From NCBI GenBank assembly GCA_016708925.1, contig JADJET010000024.1:1-20237 (forward strand): a stretch of 20,237 nucleotides of DNA, given 5' to 3'. The DNA is from Gammaproteobacteria bacterium. GTDB lineage: Bacteria; Pseudomonadota; Gammaproteobacteria; Pseudomonadales; Porticoccaceae. Positions 15,743 through 20,237 of the stretch are shown here, in pieces. Position numbers and translations under genes: made by a program. The notes under the pieces were generated by a model, which made no database searches, was not told the DNA's origin, and saw only the letters and a list, made by a program, of their open reading frames with translations. The stretch's first letter is position 1. Each line of letters starts with the position of its first letter.

Positions 15743-16494
15743 ATGACCAACCAGCGAACCAGCGTTGAAGTGCGCGACCATGTCCTGATCATCACCATGA
15801 CCCGGCACGGAAAAATGCCATCGATGGCGCAATGACGCAGGCGCTGGACGCGGCGCTCAACCGTCTGGAAGACGATCCGGGACTGTGGGTGGGCGTCATC
15901 TCCGGCGGGCCGGACATGTTCTGCGCCGGCACCGACATGGCCGCCACCTCGGGAACGCCGACCGAACGCGGCGGTATCTACGGGTGGCCGGCTGCACTCT
16001 GCGCAATCCGCCGCTGATCGCGGCGGTCGAGGTGTCGCTTTTGGCGGCGGTTTCGAAGTCGTCGCGGCTTGCGACATCGTCGTCGCCGCCATCAACGCCC
16101 GTTTCGGTCCGGCCGAAGTCAAACGCGGGTTGGTGCCCACCAGTGGCGCCATTTTTCGCGCTAGCCGGTGCTGCCGCTAAACGTCGCCAAGCAGATCATG
16201 CTCGCCGGGGCCGAGCCAGTCGCCCGCCGACGGACATGGCCTTGGGCTGGCCAACGAACCAGTGGAACCCGGTGGCGCGCTGGCCGGCGTAACCGGCGTT
16301 GGCTGACAGATCACCGCCAACCCCCGGTGTCGGGCCAACAATCACTGCAAGCCACGGATGCGCTGGCATCGGCCAACGATGCACTGGGCTGGGCGCTGAC
16401 GACGAAGGCCAAAAAGGTCATCAATGCGTCCGCCGACGCCAGGAAGGCGTGGCGGCCTTTCTAGAAAAACGTCCGCCACGTGACGGGGCGCTGA
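15743..16494 (+). CDS. Enoyl-CoA hydratase/isomerase (crotonase family, frameshifted)
   Basis: Crotonase-fold enzyme of about 250 residues that adds water to, or isomerises, an enoyl-CoA in beta-oxidation-type pathways. It begins MTNQRTSVEVRDHVLIITMT after GGAG six bases upstream. The first oxyanion-hole motif MFCAGTDMAATSG is clear. The second, GVAFGGGFEVVAACDIVVAA, needs one base restored near 16033. AINARFGPAEVKRGLVPTSG and VLPLNVAKQIMLAGAEPVA follow, and the last in-family segment is GVAAFLEKRPPR. The TGA at 16492-16494 is reached in the corrected frame. At least five indels are present (near 15816, 15985, 16033, 16165 and 16440). It lies upstream of a short-chain dehydrogenase gene on the same strand, so a catabolic gene cluster is plausible. 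The substrate is unknown. Confidence 0.85.
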
Positions 16495-16847
16495 GCATTG
16501 CGAAGATCGGCATATCGCGCTGGTTCCATAGCCGCTTGTTGAAAAACGTCGGGGGCGGCAAGTTGGTGAGGCGTACGGCGACCGAGGCCGGTCAACCAGA
16601 CAGGCAAGGGAGTGAGCACTGCGCAACGCAGCCGATGTCATGTCGCGGCAGTGGGGGAAGACCCAAAATTCCGCCCGTAAAAGCCCAACTTCTGTCCCCA
16701 AACGATAGTTGCAGCGGGTTCGTCACTTGACCCGCCCCACCGCTTGGGCAAAGCTGGCAGCGCACAATAATCGTGGGGTCAGGCCCCGCTTCACTCAATA
16801 AACGGACGCGCCCTGCGGCGACGACGTTAACCTCAGGCAGAAAAAAC
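16495..16847. other. Region between hydratase and dehydrogenase genes
   Basis: 353 bases with no recognisable protein. A short GC palindrome, GGGGTCAGGCCCC, lies at 16773-16785, just before the leader of the next gene. It shares the core GCCTGACCCC (reverse complement) with the element inside fic, which may be coincidence. The short open frame at about 16500-16610 (WFHSRLLKNVGGG) is not identifiable. Confidence 0.4.
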
Positions 16848-17635
16848 ATGAAAGATGTGGGGGGAAAGCAGTTCATCACCGGTGGCGCCAGCGGCATGGG
16901 TTTGGGCATGGCGCGCGTTTGCGGCGGCGGGCATGAAGGTCGCGATTGGCGACATCGAAAACCGGACAGCGCAGAAGGCCGTCGACGAACTGAAAGGCAA
17001 GGGCCTCGGAAGCGCTTGCGTGTAGGTCGATGTCAGCAAGCTGGAATCGTTGCAGGGGGCCGCTAAAACGGTGGAAACTTTCGGCAAGGTGCATGTTGAT
17101 CAGCAACGCCGGGTGGCGGTGGGCGGCTACAGCGAACCTGCAGCATGCGCAACTGAACTGTGGTAGATGTCAATCTGTGGGCGTGGGTAGGGACTGCAAG
17201 CCTGTGCCGCTGATCCAGTCCCACTGTGAAGGTGGTCACGTCATCAGCACCGCGTCAATGGCGGTATGGTTAGCCTTGCGCGGCGCGGGCCCCACAACGC
17301 GACGAAGTTCGCCGTGGTCGGTATGATGGAGACCTTTCGATGACCGAGCGATAATATCGGCGCCTCGGTGCGGTGCCCGGGCATCGCCACCAACATCGGC
17401 CACCCGACGCAATCGGCCCGAAGAATACGGCGGCGCCGCTGCACCCAGCGAAAAAGATCGCACGGCGGGAAATGCTGCTCAGGGCCCCAATCCCGACACC
17501 GTGGGAGATCTGTGCTGGAAGCGATGCAGGCCGATCAGTTTTATGTTTTCACGGATCCCTGGCTTGAAGCATTTGATTGAAACCCGCCTTAAACGGATTG
17601 TGGATGGCTACGACTGGGTTGCCAACTGCAACGCG
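16848..17635 (+). CDS. Short-chain dehydrogenase/reductase (heavily frameshifted)
   Basis: NAD(P)-dependent SDR. Frame-corrected reading gives MKDVGGK, FITGGASGMGLGMAR (the TGGxxGxG nucleotide-binding turn), MKVAIGDIENRTAQKAVDEL, VDVSKLES, LISNAG, GGHVISTASMA, NATKFAVVGMMETFR, and a C-terminal VLEAMQADQFYVFTDP-LKHLIETRLKRIVDG. This is the layout of the classical 260-290 residue family, for which alcohol, 3-hydroxyacyl or steroid substrates are common. The catalytic YxxxK motif reads HNATK if the frame is repaired simply, so the Tyr codon (TAC) appears as CAC. At least eight indels occur. The 3' end is uncertain to within about 40 bases. A strong hairpin lies downstream at 17707-17740. Confidence 0.78.
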
Positions 17636-18022
17636 CTGAAAGGCGTGAAGCAACCGGGGCATGCTGCCGGGATGAGGGATTGCAGGATCGCGGAGAGAAC
17701 GCCGCCCGCGGGCCATGAGTTGCGAAGATCATGGCCCGCGAGAACTTCCGGACGATTGTTCCCCGGACAGCTGCATGTACCTGTGTTGAAATTTGTCAGC
17801 ACCGAACCGGAGTTCCCGAGCGGTACCGATTACACGACCAGAAAATCTGCCGATGCGCCGAACCTGTGCCGGGCCCTGTGCAATGATGAATGGATTTGCG
17901 GGTCGGCGCTGGCGCTGACCCGGGCCGAGCAACTCGGCCTCAAAGGGAATTTCCGATGGTTGAGTCCGCGAAAACCCGCAAGCTTCTTTACCGCAGACCC
18001 TTCCGCGGCGCTCTTGCCGGTT
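17636..18022. other. Unassigned stretch between SDR and PBP7 genes
   Basis: 387 bases lying between two convergent genes. After the hairpin at 17707-17740, one plus-strand frame (17741-18052) is open and encodes NDEWICGSALALTRAEQLGL; I cannot assign it to a family with confidence. It could be the wreck of another catabolic gene or non-coding DNA. Confidence 0.35.
17707..17740. repeat. Perfect 12-base-pair hairpin
   Basis: CGCGGGCCATGA, a ten-base loop GTTGCGAAGA, then TCATGGCCCGCG. There is no T tract on either side, so it is not a standard intrinsic terminator. It lies after the SDR gene. It could be an operator, an RNA processing hairpin or a repeat element. Confidence 0.75.
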
Positions 18023-18857
18023 TCAGCGCCGGCGGCCAGCCGCGCGGGGTGATGTCTCGAGCCAGCGCCGTACGCGGCCTGCGTCGCCGACGCGGGGGTA
18101 GGTTCGCGAACCATCAATACCACGACCACGGGCATGCCAGCATCGGCGGTCTGCATCACCAGCGCAGCGTCCGGCCTCGCTCAGGCAACCGGTTTTGGTG
18201 ATGTCGATGTTCCAGCCCGTTGCGCACCAGCGATATGGCGGTAGAGCGTCGGATACCGCCGCAACTTTCACCGTCAACTCGCGCATTGTCGAAAATGGGT
18301 CGGGATTACCGGCTCGCCGCTTGACCATGCGTGCCAGATCGGACGGGGTGGAACGGATGTCTCCCGACAACCCGTTCGCTCCACAAAACGCGAGTGCGGG
18401 TCATGCCGATCGCCCCGCCTTACGGGTTCATCACGCCACGCCGGCCGCCTTGCGCCCGGATAATTGCGCAACAACGCCGCCGCCAGTAAGCGGTTTTCCG
18501 ACGACATCAACGCCAGAACGACGCCCGCCGAAGGGAGACGGTGGTGCCGACCGCAAAGCCGCGAGCTGCCGCCGCGTAGGCGATCAACTTCCGCGTTAGT
18601 AATCCGGATCGGCGCGTCAAGGACCGCTTGGCATCCAGCACCACCATGACGGTCGCGAGTTTGCTGATGGAGGCAATAGGCGGGTTTCCTCGGCGTTTTT
18701 GCGGTGCCGCCAGCACTTCGCCCGTGTCGGCGCGCATGACCAGCACCGCGCGCGACGAAGTTGCAGCGCCTGCGGCCGGTTGGTTGCCCGCACCGCCGGC
18801 TACCAGCGCACCGAGCGCCAGCGTCGCAGCCAGCAGGCTACTGAGTGTTGCGCGCAC
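18023..18857 (-). CDS. pbpG: D-alanyl-D-alanine endopeptidase, PBP7/PbpG type (frameshifted)
   Basis: Periplasmic penicillin-binding protein of peptidase family S11, trimming or cutting peptidoglycan crosslinks. GTG at 18857 starts a signal peptide, MRATLSSLLAATLALGALVA. SRAVLVMRADTGEVL and PIASISKLATVMVVLDAKRS follow, with the nucleophile motif SxxK as SISK. RFAVGTTVSLRRALLALMSS-type sequence leads to SEN (SxN motif, usually SGN or SEN). Then come LSGDIRSTPSDLARMVKR, STMRELTVKVAAVSDALP and ITKTGCLSEAGRC (KTG motif), and a C-terminal DAGRVRRWLE as in PbpG. Length is about 277 residues against about 310 in E. coli. Frameshifts occur near 18620, 18540, 18440 and 18130. It lies just downstream of tilS on the same strand. 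Confidence 0.83.
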
Positions 18858-18965
18858 AGAATCGCTTCGGTCGTCCTCGAACTGGATGGGCCGGGCACCG
18901 CCTCTGCCCGCCTAGTATCCCCCCCAAAGCTTCAATTTCTGAGCCAACATGCTGTCTGCAGGCTT

Positions 18966-20237
18966 TTAACTAGCGCAATGGACAACACCATTCTGGCAGC
19001 CAGCCGCCGCCAACCGGGCAACGGTGGACTGGCAGACAAACAGGTCACCTACGACCAGCTCGCCATCGCGCCCGATCAGGGGGCACCTGATCCCGCAACC
19101 GCGTTCAAGTCCCTTCCAGCAGCACTTTCAACGTATTGACGCGCCGCGCCCCAGAGTGGTGGACGCGCTGCTGCCGTGTCGATACCGCACGCCGAGCGGA
19201 ACGCCCGACACGGTAACACGCAACCCCGCCCGGCGCGGGCCGCGCGCGGAGATGCGCGCCATCCGGCACCAGAGGGGGCATTTCCGGCGACCACAGCCAC
19301 GGACCCCGGTCGTGCGAGAGGTTAACGCCGCCTGCCGGCAACAGATACAGTTGACCGCGAAGCGCCGCCACTCGCCCGCCCGACGACTGGACCAGAGGCG
19401 CTGCATCGGGCGCCGCGCCGATCAGGTCGCGAAAGAGGCTGGCGAGGCGCGCGCCGGGTTTCGCCGGTCGCCAACGCCCGGCAGAAGCCAGTGGCGCAGC
19501 GGACTGCGCTGGCGGTGGGTCGCGAGCGCGGTCAGTCCGGCGAGACTCAGACTGCGCCCGAACCCGTTCCGGGCGTTCGTCGAGCCCGCTGAGTTCAACG
19601 ATGGCCGCCAGATCCAGGCCCAGTTCGGTCGCTTCGCCTTGGCGGCGACTCGGCTGGAGCCGCGCCACGGCATCCGGTCAGGCGCGGTCAGGGTGGGTAA
19701 TACACAGTGACGCAGGAAGTTGCGATCAAAATCGAGGTGCGCGTTGCTCTCGTCCTCGACCCAGTCCAGCGCTGGCGCTCGGCAAGCGCGCAGCACCGCG
19801 CGGGGATGTCGAGCAGCGGGCGCAGCAGCTGACCGCGGCCGAGCCGATCGTGCGACCGGCATTCCCGCGGGAACACCCCCGCAGCAGCGGTACAACAGGG
19901 TTTCCGGCCTGACCGTCGGCGTGGTGGCCGAATACCAGCAGATCGCCGTCTTGCAACCGGATTTTCGAATACTGCAGCAGCGCGGCCCGGCGCTGGCTTC
20001 CGTGCCCTACAGAACCTGACGTTACCGTCACCCGCTCGGTGTGGCAGGCAGGCCCAGCGCGTCGCAACACGCCGGCAAATGTTTCCAGTGATTTGGCCCT
20101 CCGCGACAGCCCGTGATTGACGTGTACCGCGAGCAGCGCGCCGGCCTCCCGCCGGCGCGTCAGCAGGTGCAAGAGCACGTGAATCCATCCGGCCGCTGTA
20201 GGCGACCAGATGCGGGACGCGGGAAGTGCCGCCAGCG
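18966..20237 (-). CDS. tilS: TilS, tRNA(Ile)-lysidine synthase (5' partial, frameshifted)
   Basis: TilS joins lysine to C34 of tRNA(Ile2) (CAU anticodon) so that it reads AUA; it is essential in most bacteria. At the right edge the ATP-pyrophosphatase loop SGGMDS can be read as SGG-MDS after removing one base. LLHLLTRRREAGALLAVHVN, HGLS, CHTERVTVTSG and LQDGDLLVFGHHADDQAETL-type sequence follow, then DWVEDESNAHLDFDRNFLRH, the TilS hallmark. The C-terminal domains continue as QLYLLPAGGVNLSHDRGPW, NTLKVLLEG and GDLFVCQSTVARLA. The end is NGVVHCAS with TAA at 18968-18966. Frameshifts are many (near 20180, 20085, 19985, 19895, 19640 and 19110), as in recN. Only a short N-terminal segment lies outside the window. 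Confidence 0.88.

Noticed and set aside
16773..16785. Second copy of the palindromic element found in fic
   Set aside because: Only a ten-base core (GCCTGACCCC) is shared and the flanking palindromes are missing, so a real copy cannot be claimed.
1..20237. CRISPR array
   Set aside because: The only tandem repeats are two-copy, without spacers; no cas-like gene is seen.

Overview
The window is high-GC DNA from a gammaproteobacterium. The core gene order grpE / recN / fur / bamE / ratB / ratA / smpB / ssrA is typical of that class. The Fur C-terminus is Pseudomonas-like, and the tmRNA tag reads ANDDNYALAA. I cannot place it below class; an uncultured or environmental lineage is possible. A dominant technical feature is a high density of one-base insertions and deletions. 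They break even housekeeping genes (grpE, recN, tilS), while 6.4-12.7 kb is almost clean. I read most of these breaks as consensus errors and give full gene extents across them.

Layout. (1) 87-2447: grpE (minus, with a heat-shock-type promoter) diverges from recN (plus). (2) 2478-6370: a minus-strand operon of three acyl-CoA dehydrogenase genes and a GFA-family gene, joined by overlapping stop/start codons, lies between recN and fur. (3) 6445-9071: fur diverges from bamE; the ratA-ratB pair diverges from smpB, whose promoter suggests a leaderless message. A palindromic 'CCCGC...GCGGG' repeat separates smpB from the convergent ppsA. (4) 9069-12089: ppsA (PEP synthase) diverges from ssrA (tmRNA), which ends in a strong intrinsic terminator.

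(5) 12090-15016 is a decayed mobile island immediately 3' of ssrA, a classic integration target. It holds the C-terminal part of a phage i-spanin (Rz), the C-terminal part of a DUF262/DUF1524 (GmrSD-like) restriction protein, a dead IS3-family element, and a Fic/DUF4172 gene cut off by the IS. The Fic gene also carries an in-frame palindromic insertion. SmpB and tmRNA work together in ribosome rescue, so the island sits beside a trans-translation module without obviously breaking it.

(6) 15017-18022: a long gene-poor stretch, then an enoyl-CoA hydratase gene and a short-chain dehydrogenase gene, both heavily frameshifted, fitting fatty-acid or hydrophobic-acid catabolism like the ACAD operon. 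(7) 18023-20237: a PBP7/PbpG-type D,D-peptidase gene and tilS (5' end just outside the window), both minus strand and both frameshifted.

I found no CRISPR array, no ordinary tRNA or rRNA gene, and no wholly new gene system that I can defend. The most interesting region is the ssrA-adjacent island, with its Fic and GmrSD remnants joined by an IS, and the palindromic element inside fic.
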